From NCBI RefSeq assembly GCF_014192275.1, contig NZ_JACHXR010000001.1:859478-907490 (forward strand): DNA of 48,013 bases, written 5' to 3'. Source of the stretch: Halomonas stenophila. GTDB taxonomy: Bacteria > Pseudomonadota > Gammaproteobacteria > Pseudomonadales > Halomonadaceae. A program made the position numbers and the translations under genes. The notes beneath the pieces were generated by a model. It did not search any database. It saw nothing but the letters and a program-made list of their open reading frames with translations, and had not been told where the DNA came from. Position 1 is the first letter of the stretch. Every line of letters starts with the position of its first letter. Shown here one piece after another: positions 1 through 7,872 of the stretch.

Positions 1-896
1 GGCAGCTTCATCATCTGCCGCCAGAGCTTCTCGACGCCGGGCTTGTGGACCAGCGAGCAGCGATAGAGCCGGATCTCCAGGGGCACGTCGAGGCTCTCGC
101 CGCCGGCCCGCACCAGGCGACCGTGCTTGAGTTCCTCGCGGATGCAGAAATCGGGGATCCAGGCCATGCCCATGCCCTGCAGCACCATGCCCTTGAGCCC
201 CTCGGCCATGGCGGTCTCGTAGACGGTGCGCAGGCGCAGGCGCAGCGGGTCGTTCTTGAGCAGCATGCGCACGCTGCGGCCCAGGAAGGCCCCCTGGGTA
301 TAGGAGAGATAGGGCACCGACTCGTTGCCCTCGAGGGGGAAGCGCGGACGCCCCTGGGCATCCGGCAGGCTGACCGGGAGCATCTTCACCTGGCCGATGG
401 AGAAGGACGGGAAGACCTCGGCGTCGAGCTGCATGCTGGCGTAGGGGTCGTAGTAGGCGAGCATCAGGTCGCAGTTGCCCTCGCGCAGCACGTGGATGGC
501 ATCGCCGACGTTCATCGCCACCAGTCGGGTCGGCAGCTCGCCCACGCCCTTCTGCAACCGCGAGATCCACTGGGGATAGAAGCTCAGCGCCAGGGAATGG
601 GCGGCGACGATGTCGAGCGCCTCATTGGCGATGGACAGGCCGCGCAGGTGGCCGAGGCTCTCGTTGAGCTGCTCGACCATGCTGCGGGCGGTGACCAGGA
701 ACAGCTGCCCCTCCGGGGTCAGGTCGACCGGCGTGGTGGAGCGGTCGACCAGGGTCACCCCCACCGCCTGCTCCAGGGAGCGAATGCGCCGGCTGAAGGC
801 CGGTTGGGTGACGTGACGCTGGCGCGCCGAGGCGGAGAAACTGCGCGTGTTGGCCAGGGCAACGAAGTCTTCCAGCCACTTGGTCTCGAGGTTCAC
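1..896 (-). CDS. HypT (YjiE)-like LysR-family transcriptional regulator, 3' end cut by window edge
   Basis: This is a LysR-type DNA-binding regulator of which 298 residues are visible; the C-terminus lies beyond the left edge. The N-terminus reads NLETKWLEDF followed by a winged helix with QPAFSRRIRSLEQAVGV, and this closely resembles E. coli HypT (YjiE), the hypochlorite-responsive regulator activated by methionine oxidation. The effector domain ends with the HypT-like stretch GMAWIPDFCIREEL. The start is a GTG at 896-894: an in-frame stop lies just upstream and GGGAG sits five bases before this GTG, while a second GTG at 899 is too close to it. Residues 230-244 contain four methionines (M230, M237, M242, M244). 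The LysR call is firm; HypT orthology rests on remembered similarity. Confidence 0.85.
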   Translation of the reverse strand, partial: MNLETKWLEDFVALANTRSFSASARQRHVTQPAFSRRIRSLEQAVGVTLVDRSTTPVDLTPEGQLFLVTARSMVEQLNESLGHLRGLSIANEALDIVAAHSLALSFYPQWISRLQKGVGELPTRLVAMNVGDAIHVLREGNCDLMLAYYDPYASMQLDAEVFPSFSIGQVKMLPVSLPDAQGRPRFPLEGNESVPYLSYTQGAFLGRSVRMLLKNDPLRLRLRTVYETAMAEGLKGMVLQGMGMAWIPDFCIREELKHGRLVRAGGESLDVPLEIRLYRCSLVHKPGVEKLWRQMMKL

Positions 897-990
897 CACG
901 ACTCCCGATCACGGATGCATGAGCGGCCCCACGCCGGAGCCAGCCGAGGGCTGCTAATGTACCCCAGCCGGGGGGCGGACCCAAGCCGCT

Positions 991-2409
991 TCACTGCACG
1001 GGGGCGAAGAGGTAGGCCGCCCGGGACACCAGCTTGCGCCACAGGGGGCGCGAGGTGATCTCCTCCAGGCTGACCCGGCGGCAGTCGGCGAAGTCCCGCT
1101 CGAGCATCGCCGCCACCTCGGCGGCGAAGCCTCGGTCGGGCACGAAGGCGGTGATCTCGAAGTTCAGGCGGAAGGAGCGGTTGTCGAGATTGACGGTGCC
1201 GACGCTGGCCGCCTCCTCATCGATCAGGATCACCTTCTGGTGCAGGAAGCCCGGCTGGTAGCGGTAGACCTTGACCCCGGCGCGCAGCATGTCGGGCAGG
1301 AAGGAGAAGGCCGAGAGGAACACCAGCAAGTGATCGGGGCGCTCCGGGATCATGATGCGCACATCGACCCCCCGCATGGCCGCCAGGCGCAGCGCGTCCT
1401 GGACGCTGCGATCGGGGACGAAGTAGGGGCTGGTGACCCAGAGCCGCTCCCGGGCGCTGTGAATGGCATGCTGCACCAGCAGGCTGGCGGTCTCCTGGGG
1501 ATCGGCGGGCCCCGAGGGGACGATGACCACGTTCTGGCATTCCTCGCAGGTCACCTCCGGGGCCCAGTTGAGGCGGATCACCTCCCCCGTCGCCCAGTGC
1601 CAGTCCTCCCAGAAGGCCTCCTGCAGGCCGAGCACGCTGGGACCGGTCAGCTTGAGGTGGGTGTCGCGCCAGTGGCCATGCCGGGCATGCTGCCCCAGGT
1701 ACTCGACCCCGACATTGAAGCCGCCCACCCAGCCCTGGCGACCGTCGACCACCAGGATCTTGCGGTGGTTGCGGAAGTTGAGCTGGAAGCGATGGCGCAG
1801 CCCCCGGGAGGAGTGGAAGGCGCTGACTTCCACCCCGGCCTCACGCAGATCGCGCAGGTAGCGCTCGGGCAGGTTGTGGCAGCCGATCTCGTCGAACAGG
1901 AAGCAGACCCGGATGCCCTTCTCGGCGGCGCGCTGCAGGCGGTGCTTGAGCTCGAGGCCCAGGGCGTCGTCGCGGACGATGAAGAACTGGATCAGGATGT
2001 AGTCATCCGCCGCCTCGATGCCGGCGAACAGGCTGTCGAAGGTCGCCTCCCCGTCCACCAGCAGCTCGCTGCGGTTGCCGCTGGTCAACGGCATCATCGC
2101 CAGCTTCTCCACCGCCAGCACGTCGGGCTCCCGGGCATCGGCCAGGTAGGGCGAGACCCGCTCCCGGTAGCGGGCCAGCACGCGCCGGAGCACGGTGTCC
2201 CGCTCGCCCCGGGCCGACACATAGCCGTAGAAGCGCGGGCGACCGAACACCCAGTAGGCCGGTACCGCCAGGTAGGGCATGGTGATCAGGGAGATGATCC
2301 AGGCGATGGCCCCCTGGGAGGTACGGCTGGACAGCAGCGCCTGTACCGCCGAGAGGGCACCGAGCACATGGATCACCAGGATCAGTACGCCGAACAGCCA
2401 GGAGGCCAT
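991..2409 (-). CDS. cls: Cardiolipin synthase (phospholipase D superfamily)
   Basis: This membrane enzyme joins phosphatidyl groups to make cardiolipin. The 472-residue protein has two N-terminal membrane segments (about residues 4-24 and 33-54), then two PLD domains, each with an HxKxxxxD motif: HRKILVVD at 215-222 and HQKVILID at 390-397. Each motif is followed by the usual Gly-rich and Asn-containing strand (GGFNVG; GTVNLDNRSF). Length fits the ClsA type. The start at 2409 is chosen because MASWLFG begins the first membrane helix and GGGGAC precedes it; the frame stays open 20 codons further upstream without a plausible N-terminus. It stands alone, facing the same way as the LysR gene and 94 bp upstream of it. 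Confidence 0.93.
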   Translation of the reverse strand: MASWLFGVLILVIHVLGALSAVQALLSSRTSQGAIAWIISLITMPYLAVPAYWVFGRPRFYGYVSARGERDTVLRRVLARYRERVSPYLADAREPDVLAVEKLAMMPLTSGNRSELLVDGEATFDSLFAGIEAADDYILIQFFIVRDDALGLELKHRLQRAAEKGIRVCFLFDEIGCHNLPERYLRDLREAGVEVSAFHSSRGLRHRFQLNFRNHRKILVVDGRQGWVGGFNVGVEYLGQHARHGHWRDTHLKLTGPSVLGLQEAFWEDWHWATGEVIRLNWAPEVTCEECQNVVIVPSGPADPQETASLLVQHAIHSARERLWVTSPYFVPDRSVQDALRLAAMRGVDVRIMIPERPDHLLVFLSAFSFLPDMLRAGVKVYRYQPGFLHQKVILIDEEAASVGTVNLDNRSFRLNFEITAFVPDRGFAAEVAAMLERDFADCRRVSLEEITSRPLWRKLVSRAAYLFAPVQ

Positions 2410-2480
2410 GGTCAGTCCCCGTTCCGTGGGAGGAAGCCGCGGCGCCGGACACGGCGCCGCCACCAGCATACTCGCAACGA

Positions 2481-2510
2481 CGACGGCCCCGCCAGTTGGC
2501 GGGGCCGTCG
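2481..2510 (-). terminator. Perfect 13-bp hairpin downstream of fumarase
   Basis: CGACGGCCCCGCC (2481-2493) is followed by a 4-base loop and its exact complement (2498-2510). It lies between the fumarase stop and the cardiolipin synthase start, so it most likely ends the fumarase transcript on the minus strand. The T-run on that strand is poor. The roughly 95 bases between this hairpin and the fumarase stop (2511-2606) hold no gene that I can support. Confidence 0.6.
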
Positions 2511-2606
2511 CCCAGGGCTATCGCAGATAGCAGGATCGCTCGAGGCTGATCCGGCGCCCCTTGCCACCCGACTGCGATTGCCCTGGGCCTACGGCCGGCG
2601 GCGCGG

Positions 2607-4112
2607 TCAGGCGCGCTCGGCGATGATCTCCTTCCACTTGGCGGGACCGGTCTGGTGGACCGAGGTGCCGGCGCTGTCCACCGCCACGGTCACCGGCATG
2701 TCCTCCACCTCGAACTCGTAGATGGCCTCCATGCCCAGGTCCTCGAAGCCGACCACGCGGGCCTTCTTGATGGCCTGCGCCACCAGGTAGGCGGAGCCGC
2801 CCACCGCCATCAGGTAGACGGCCTGGTTGTCGCGGATGGCCTCGATGGCGGCCGGCCCCCGCTCGGCCTTGCCGACCATGCCCAGCAGGCCGGTCTCCTC
2901 CAGCATGGTACGGGTGAACATGTCCATGCGCGTGGCGGTGGTGGGACCGGCCGGGCCGACCACCTCGTCGCCGACCGGATCCACCGGCCCCACGTAGTAG
3001 ATGAAGCGACCCTTGAGATCCACCGGCAGCGGCTCGCCCTTGGCGAGCATATCGACCATGCGCTTGTGGGCGGCATCGCGGCCGGTCAGCAGCTTGCCGT
3101 TGAGCAGCAGGGTGTCGCCGGGCTGCCAGGTACGCACCTCCTCGGGGGTGATGGCATCGAGGTCGACGCGCTTGACGTCGTCGCCGGCCTCGCGGGTGAT
3201 CTCCGGCCAGTCCTCCAGCTTCGGGGCCGGCAGCGCCGCCGGGCCGCTGCCGTCCAGGGTGAAGTGGGCATGCCGGGTGGCCGCGCAGTTGGGGATGATC
3301 GCCACCGGCTTGTTGGCGGCGTGGGTCGGATAGTCCTTGACCTTGATGTCCAGCACCGTGGTCAACCCGCCCAGCCCCTGGGCGCCGATGCCGCTCCTGT
3401 TGACCTTGTCGTAGAGCTCCAGGCGCAGTTCCTCGGCGCGGTTGGACGCCCCGCGGGCCTGCAGCTCCTGGATGTCGATGGGCTCGAGCAGCGCCTCCTT
3501 GGCCAGCTCCATCGCCTTCTCGGCGGTGCCGCCGATGCCGATGCCCAGCATGCCGGGCGGGCACCAGCCGGCGCCCATCCTGGGCAGCTGCTCGAGAACC
3601 CAGTCGACCACGCTGTCGGAGGGGTTGAGCATGGCGAACTTGGACTTGGCCTCGCTGCCGCCCCCCTTGGCCGCCACATGGACCTCGACGCTGTCGCCGG
3701 GCACCAGCTTGTGGTGAATGATCGCCGGGGTGTTGTCGCGGGTGTTGGCGCGCTTGCCATCCGGGTCGGCCAGCACCGAGGCACGCAGCACGTTGTCGGG
3801 CAGCCGGTAGGCCCGACGCACGCCCTCATTGATCATGTCGTCCAGGCTCATCTCGGTCTCGAAGCGCACGTTCATGCCGACGTGCACGAAGACGGTGACG
3901 ATGCCGGTGTCCTGGCAGATCGGGCGATGGCCGGTGGCACACATCCGCGAGTTGATCAGGATCTGGGCGATGGCGTCCTTGGCCGCGGGGTTCTCCTCCC
4001 GCTCGTAGGCCGCCGCCATGGCGTCGATGAAGTCCTTGGGGTGGTAGTAGGAGATGTACTGCAGGGCATCGGCGACGCTCTGGATGAGGTCATCCTGGCG
4101 GATCACGGTCAT
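2607..4112 (-). CDS. fumA: Class I fumarate hydratase (4Fe-4S, FumA/FumB type)
   Basis: This is the iron-sulfur fumarase that interconverts fumarate and L-malate in the TCA cycle. The 501-residue single chain carries both the alpha and beta domains of class I fumarases. The three presumed cluster cysteines are C65 (ICQDTG), C184 (WCPPGMLGIGIGG) and C276 (PNCAATRH); the spacing of about 119 and 92 residues matches the family. The start at 4112 is set by AAGGAG ten bases upstream of ATG; 28 further in-frame codons upstream look non-coding. The enzyme is oxygen-labile, unlike class II FumC, which is not in this window. It is divergent from the FMN/ThDP pair. Confidence 0.95.
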   Translation of the reverse strand: MTVIRQDDLIQSVADALQYISYYHPKDFIDAMAAAYEREENPAAKDAIAQILINSRMCATGHRPICQDTGIVTVFVHVGMNVRFETEMSLDDMINEGVRRAYRLPDNVLRASVLADPDGKRANTRDNTPAIIHHKLVPGDSVEVHVAAKGGGSEAKSKFAMLNPSDSVVDWVLEQLPRMGAGWCPPGMLGIGIGGTAEKAMELAKEALLEPIDIQELQARGASNRAEELRLELYDKVNRSGIGAQGLGGLTTVLDIKVKDYPTHAANKPVAIIPNCAATRHAHFTLDGSGPAALPAPKLEDWPEITREAGDDVKRVDLDAITPEEVRTWQPGDTLLLNGKLLTGRDAAHKRMVDMLAKGEPLPVDLKGRFIYYVGPVDPVGDEVVGPAGPTTATRMDMFTRTMLEETGLLGMVGKAERGPAAIEAIRDNQAVYLMAVGGSAYLVAQAIKKARVVGFEDLGMEAIYEFEVEDMPVTVAVDSAGTSVHQTGPAKWKEIIAERA

Positions 4113-4257
4113 GGACAAGACGCTCCTTGGCTGGGTCGACACGCCCGCTTCCAAGCCGGTCCGGGGCACCGGCGGCGGGCTCGAACGGAGGCGCATTATA
4201 GCGCACTCGTCCTACCCTCGGCAGCGTCGGTGCCGGGGCCTTGGGTCCAACCGGGTC

Positions 4258-4284
4258 TTGACAGGCAAGATAACGGTATAAAAT
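4258..4284 (+). promoter_or_regulatory. Candidate sigma-70 promoter in the fumarase/FMN-protein intergenic region
   Basis: The 282 bases between the fumarase and the FMN-protein gene contain a consensus -35 TTGACA at 4258-4263 and an AT-rich stretch TATAAAAT at 4277-4284. With TAAAAT as the -10 element the spacer is 15 bp, which is short; with TATAAA it is 13 bp, which is too short. It would start transcription about 100 bases before the FMN-protein gene. I see no other signal in this intergenic region. Confidence 0.4.
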
Positions 4285-4394
4285 GAATGTTTTGCAACTC
4301 GCCTCAATGCTCCCCAGACTGTGAAGGCCGTTCCATGGGGAGTGGTCATGGTGCGCCTGATGGCGACCAGGCCACGATCACTGCAGGGCCGTCC

Positions 4395-5969
4395 ATGTAT
4401 CGTCACCACTTCCTCTCGATTCTGTTCGCCGTTCTCGCCGGGATCATCGCCTGGGGCTACTTCTGGTACCCCGCCGGTTTCCTGCTCATCGTCTGGCTAG
4501 CCTTTGCCCTTCTCGGAGCCTATGACCTGCGTTCGCGTCACAACGTCCTGAACAATTATCCGATCATCGGTCATCTGCGCTACCTGCTGGAGTTCATCCG
4601 TCCCGAGTTGCGCCAGTACTTCTTCGAGTCCGAACAGAGCGGTCGCCCCTTCAGCCGTTCCCAGCGTAACCTGATCAATGCCCGCGCCGACGGCCGGTCA
4701 GACGCCTCACCCTTCGGCACCCTGCTCGACTTCGAGGCCGCCGGATTCGACTACGCGGAACACTCGCTGGTCCCCAAGGAGGTACCCGAGGACATCACCC
4801 GCCTGACCGTCGGAGGGCCGCAGTGCGAGCGTCCCTACCAGGCCTCGCGGTTGAATATCTCGGCCATGAGCTACGGCTCGCTCTCCTCGACGGCGGTACT
4901 CGCCATGAACCTTGGCGCACGCCGTGGAGGATTCGCCCACAACACCGGCGAGGGGGGGATCAGCCCCTACCACCAGCGGCATGGTGGCGATCTGATCTGG
5001 GAACTGGGCTCCGCCTACTTCGGCTGCCGGACCCGCGAGGGACGCTTCGATGCCGAGGCGTTTCGCGACAAGGCCGGCGACGACCAGGTCAAGATGATCG
5101 AGCTCAAGCTCTCGCAGGGCGCCAAGCCCTCTCACGGCGGGCTGTTGCCGGCGGCCAAGGTCAACCGCGAAATCGCCCGCATACGCCAAATCGAGGAGGG
5201 CAAGGATTGTCAGTCGCCCGCCACGCATCCCGAGTTCGACACCCCGACCGGTCTACTGGAGTTCCTCGCCCGGTTGCGTGACCTGTCGGGCGGCAAGCCG
5301 GTGGGCATGAAAATGTGCCTCGGCAAGCGCAGCGAGTTCTTGAGCATCTGCAAGGCAATGCTGGAGACCGGCATCCGTCCGGACTTCATCACCATCGACG
5401 GTGCCGAGGGCGGGACCGGTGCCGCCCCGCAGGAATTCTCGGACCGTCTGGGCAACTACATCAACGAGGCGCTGCCCTTCGTCCACCAGTGCCTGATCGG
5501 CACCGGGTTGCGCGACGACCTGCGCCTGATCGCCAGCGGCAAGGTCGCGCTGGGCTTCGACATGGTGGTGAAGATGGCGCTGGGCGCCGACATGTGCAAT
5601 GCCGCACGACCGTTCATGTTCTCGGTAGGCTGCATCCAGGCACGGCGCTGCCACACCAACAAGTGCCCCACCGGGGTCACCACCCAGGATCCCGAGCGCA
5701 GCCGCGCCATCGACGTCGAGGAGAAATCCTGGCGGGTCGCCCGGTATCATCAGGGCACCCTCAAGGCCTTCCGCGACCTGACCGGAGCGATGGGTGTCGA
5801 GCACCCGGTCAAGCTGACCCCGGACATGATCGAACACCGTAGCCAGTTCGCGCCAGCGACTCCCTACCAGCAACGCATCGTACCGTTGGCGCCGAGCCAG
5901 CTGCTCGGCAACGACATCCCCGAGGCCTACGCGCCGCACTGGCGGGCGGCCAGCGCCGAACGTTTCTGA
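4395..5969 (+). CDS. Membrane-anchored FMN-binding glutamate-synthase-family protein
   Basis: The 524-residue protein resembles the central FMN/iron-sulfur domain of glutamate synthase large subunit (GltB/GltS) but lacks the glutaminase domain. Two hydrophobic helices (about residues 6-25 and 27-43) probably anchor it in the inner membrane. The synthase domain shows SAMSYGSLSS (157-166), NTGEGGIS (183-190), DGAEGGTGAAP (335-345) and the 3Fe-4S ligand set C413-x5-C419-x4-C424. It is probably an oxidoreductase; the substrate is unknown, and glutamate synthesis without an ammonia-donating partner is uncertain. The start at 4395 is chosen because the hydrophobic N-terminus begins there and GCAGGG precedes it. 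A ThDP enzyme follows after 63 bp on the same strand, so the two are likely co-transcribed. Confidence 0.88.
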   Translation: MYRHHFLSILFAVLAGIIAWGYFWYPAGFLLIVWLAFALLGAYDLRSRHNVLNNYPIIGHLRYLLEFIRPELRQYFFESEQSGRPFSRSQRNLINARADGRSDASPFGTLLDFEAAGFDYAEHSLVPKEVPEDITRLTVGGPQCERPYQASRLNISAMSYGSLSSTAVLAMNLGARRGGFAHNTGEGGISPYHQRHGGDLIWELGSAYFGCRTREGRFDAEAFRDKAGDDQVKMIELKLSQGAKPSHGGLLPAAKVNREIARIRQIEEGKDCQSPATHPEFDTPTGLLEFLARLRDLSGGKPVGMKMCLGKRSEFLSICKAMLETGIRPDFITIDGAEGGTGAAPQEFSDRLGNYINEALPFVHQCLIGTGLRDDLRLIASGKVALGFDMVVKMALGADMCNAARPFMFSVGCIQARRCHTNKCPTGVTTQDPERSRAIDVEEKSWRVARYHQGTLKAFRDLTGAMGVEHPVKLTPDMIEHRSQFAPATPYQQRIVPLAPSQLLGNDIPEAYAPHWRAASAERF

Positions 5970-6032
5970 GCAACCCAGGTTCTTCAGCTGTGATTGGGTC
6001 CATCGCGCCACAAATGAATCCGGGAGGGCATC

Positions 6033-7829
6033 ATGTCTACCACGGTCAGCGACTTCATCGTCTCGCGCCTGAGTGCCTGGGGAGTGGAGCGCCTCTACGG
6101 CTATTCGGGCGATGGCATCAACGGCTTCATGGCCGCACTGCGCCGTGCCGAGCAGGGTCCCCGGTTAATCCAGCCGCGTCATGAGGAGGTCGCTGCGTTC
6201 ATGGCCAGCGGTCATGCCAAGTTCAGCGACCGGGTAGGGGTCTGCGTGGCCACCTCCGGCCCCGGGGCGGTGCATCTGCTCAACGGCCTGTACGACGCGC
6301 GCAAGGATCACATGCCGGCGGTGGCGATCGTTGGCCAGCAGTCGCGCCTGAGCCTCGGCACCGACTATCAACAGGAAATCGACCTGATCAGCCTGTTCAA
6401 GGACGTTGCCGGTGCTTATGTGCAGATGGTGACCGCGCCGGCCCAGGCCCGACACATGATCGACCAGGCGCTGCGAATTGCCATTGCCGAGAACACCGTG
6501 ACCTGCGTGATCCTGCCCAATGACATCCAGGACCTGCCGATGGCCGACCCACCGGCGGTGCACGGCGCGGTATTCTCGGGCGTCGGCTATCGCCGGCCGC
6601 AGCGAATCCCGGCGCCCGCCGACCTGGACGCCGCCGCCGAGATCCTCGAGCGCGGCGAACGGGTGGCGATCCTCGCCGGGGCCGGTGTCAAGCACGCCGT
6701 CGACGAATTGCTGGCACTCTCCGAGCGTCTCGGGGCCGGTATTGCCAAGGCGATTCTCGCCAAGGCCATGGTCCCGGACGACGCGCCCGGCGTGACCGGC
6801 ACGATCGGCCTGCTGGGCAGCGAGGCCAGCGAGAAGATGATGGAGGAGTGCGACACCCTGCTGCTGGTCGGCACGCGCTTCCCCTACGCCGAGTTCCTGC
6901 CCAAGTCCGGCCAAGCCCGCGCCGTGCAGATCGACATCGCCCCGCAAGCGCTAGGGCTACGTTACCCCACCGAGATCAACCTGCACGGCGACGCCCAGGC
7001 GACCCTGGCCGCGCTCAATGAGCGGGTGACGCGCAACAAGGACCACCGCTGGCGAGAACGCCTGCAGGGCTGGATCGACGACTGGTGGCGGATTACCGAC
7101 GAACGGGCGGCTACCGATGCCATGCCGATCAACCCGCAGCGAGTGTTCCAGGAACTGTCACCGCGCCTGCCGAATGACGTCCTGCTGTGCTGCGACGTGG
7201 GTTCCGCCACCAACTGGTATGCCCGCTACCTGAAGATCCGCCGGGGGATGCTGGGCTCGGTCTCCGGCGGCCTGGCCTCGATGGGCAACGGCGTGCCCTA
7301 CCTGCTGGCCGCCAAGTTCGCCCACCCACACCGTCCGGCCGTGGCGATGGTGGGCGACGGCGCCATGCAGATGCTAGGCAACCAGGCCCTGATCACCCTG
7401 GCCAAGTACTGGCACGAGTGGGAAAACCCGCAGTGCATCATCCTGATACTCAACAACCGGGACCTGAGCCAGGTCACCTGGGAACAGCGCGTGATGGAAG
7501 GTGATCCTCGCTTCGCGACTTCGCAGGACCTGCCCGACTTCGCCTTCGACGAATATGCGCGGCTGCTGGGCTTCGAGGGGCTGCGCCTGGAGCGAGCCGA
7601 GGAGATCGAGCGCGTCTGGGATCAGGCCTTCGCCGCCGACCGGCCGGTAGTGATCAACGCCTACACCGATGGCGATGTTGCTCCGCTACCTCCGCACATC
7701 GATCTCGAACAGGCCAGGCACTACCTGACCTCGATGCTCAAGGGCGACGACTCGGCGCCCCACCATGGCAGGCTGTCCGCGAAGCAGCTGGGACGTAGCC
7801 TGCTGGGGCGCCACAGGAAAAAGACCTAG
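6033..7829 (+). CDS. Thiamine-diphosphate-dependent enzyme, pyruvate oxidase/PoxB-like
   Basis: This 598-residue protein has the three-domain layout of the acetolactate synthase/pyruvate oxidase family. It shows the N-terminal Pyr domain with the cofactor-activating Glu region RHEEVAAFMASGHAK (49-63), the conserved SGPGAVHLLNGLYDA (75-89), a central domain around 190-330, and the ThDP/Mg motif GDGAMQM (441-447) ending in NN (474-475). The general layout suggests decarboxylation of pyruvate or another 2-oxo acid, with electrons passed to a quinone if truly PoxB-like, but the substrate cannot be fixed from sequence. GGGAGGG lies shortly before ATG. The gene directly follows the membrane FMN protein, which suggests a joint redox function. 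Confidence 0.85.
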   Translation: MSTTVSDFIVSRLSAWGVERLYGYSGDGINGFMAALRRAEQGPRLIQPRHEEVAAFMASGHAKFSDRVGVCVATSGPGAVHLLNGLYDARKDHMPAVAIVGQQSRLSLGTDYQQEIDLISLFKDVAGAYVQMVTAPAQARHMIDQALRIAIAENTVTCVILPNDIQDLPMADPPAVHGAVFSGVGYRRPQRIPAPADLDAAAEILERGERVAILAGAGVKHAVDELLALSERLGAGIAKAILAKAMVPDDAPGVTGTIGLLGSEASEKMMEECDTLLLVGTRFPYAEFLPKSGQARAVQIDIAPQALGLRYPTEINLHGDAQATLAALNERVTRNKDHRWRERLQGWIDDWWRITDERAATDAMPINPQRVFQELSPRLPNDVLLCCDVGSATNWYARYLKIRRGMLGSVSGGLASMGNGVPYLLAAKFAHPHRPAVAMVGDGAMQMLGNQALITLAKYWHEWENPQCIILILNNRDLSQVTWEQRVMEGDPRFATSQDLPDFAFDEYARLLGFEGLRLERAEEIERVWDQAFAADRPVVINAYTDGDVAPLPPHIDLEQARHYLTSMLKGDDSAPHHGRLSAKQLGRSLLGRHRKKT

Positions 7830-7831
7830 CC

Positions 7832-7855
7832 CGGCCGACGGCACGGGATCGGCCG
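7832..7855. terminator. Weak hairpin between convergent ThDP-enzyme and uvrB genes
   Basis: CGGCCGA (7832-7838) pairs with TCGGCCG (7849-7855) across a 10-base loop in the 43-bp gap where the plus-strand ThDP gene and the minus-strand uvrB gene end. It could end transcripts from both sides. No T-run follows on either strand. Confidence 0.35.
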
Positions 7856-7872
7856 CCCGGTGGCATCTTCGC

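Noticed and set aside
2511..2606. Possible short peptide-coding stretch after the fumarase stop on the minus strand
   Set aside because: There is an open stretch ending in a basic peptide, but no start codon with a ribosome binding site follows the fumarase stop.
2655..4286. Very long open frame (543 codons) antisense to the fumarase gene
   Set aside because: It is the opposite-strand shadow of a recognisable enzyme in GC-rich DNA; its translation is rich in His/Gly/Leu/Val/Asp with no known motif.
4395..5969. Genuine glutamate synthase large subunit
   Set aside because: The glutaminase domain and the glutamate synthase small-subunit partner are absent, and an N-terminal membrane anchor is present.
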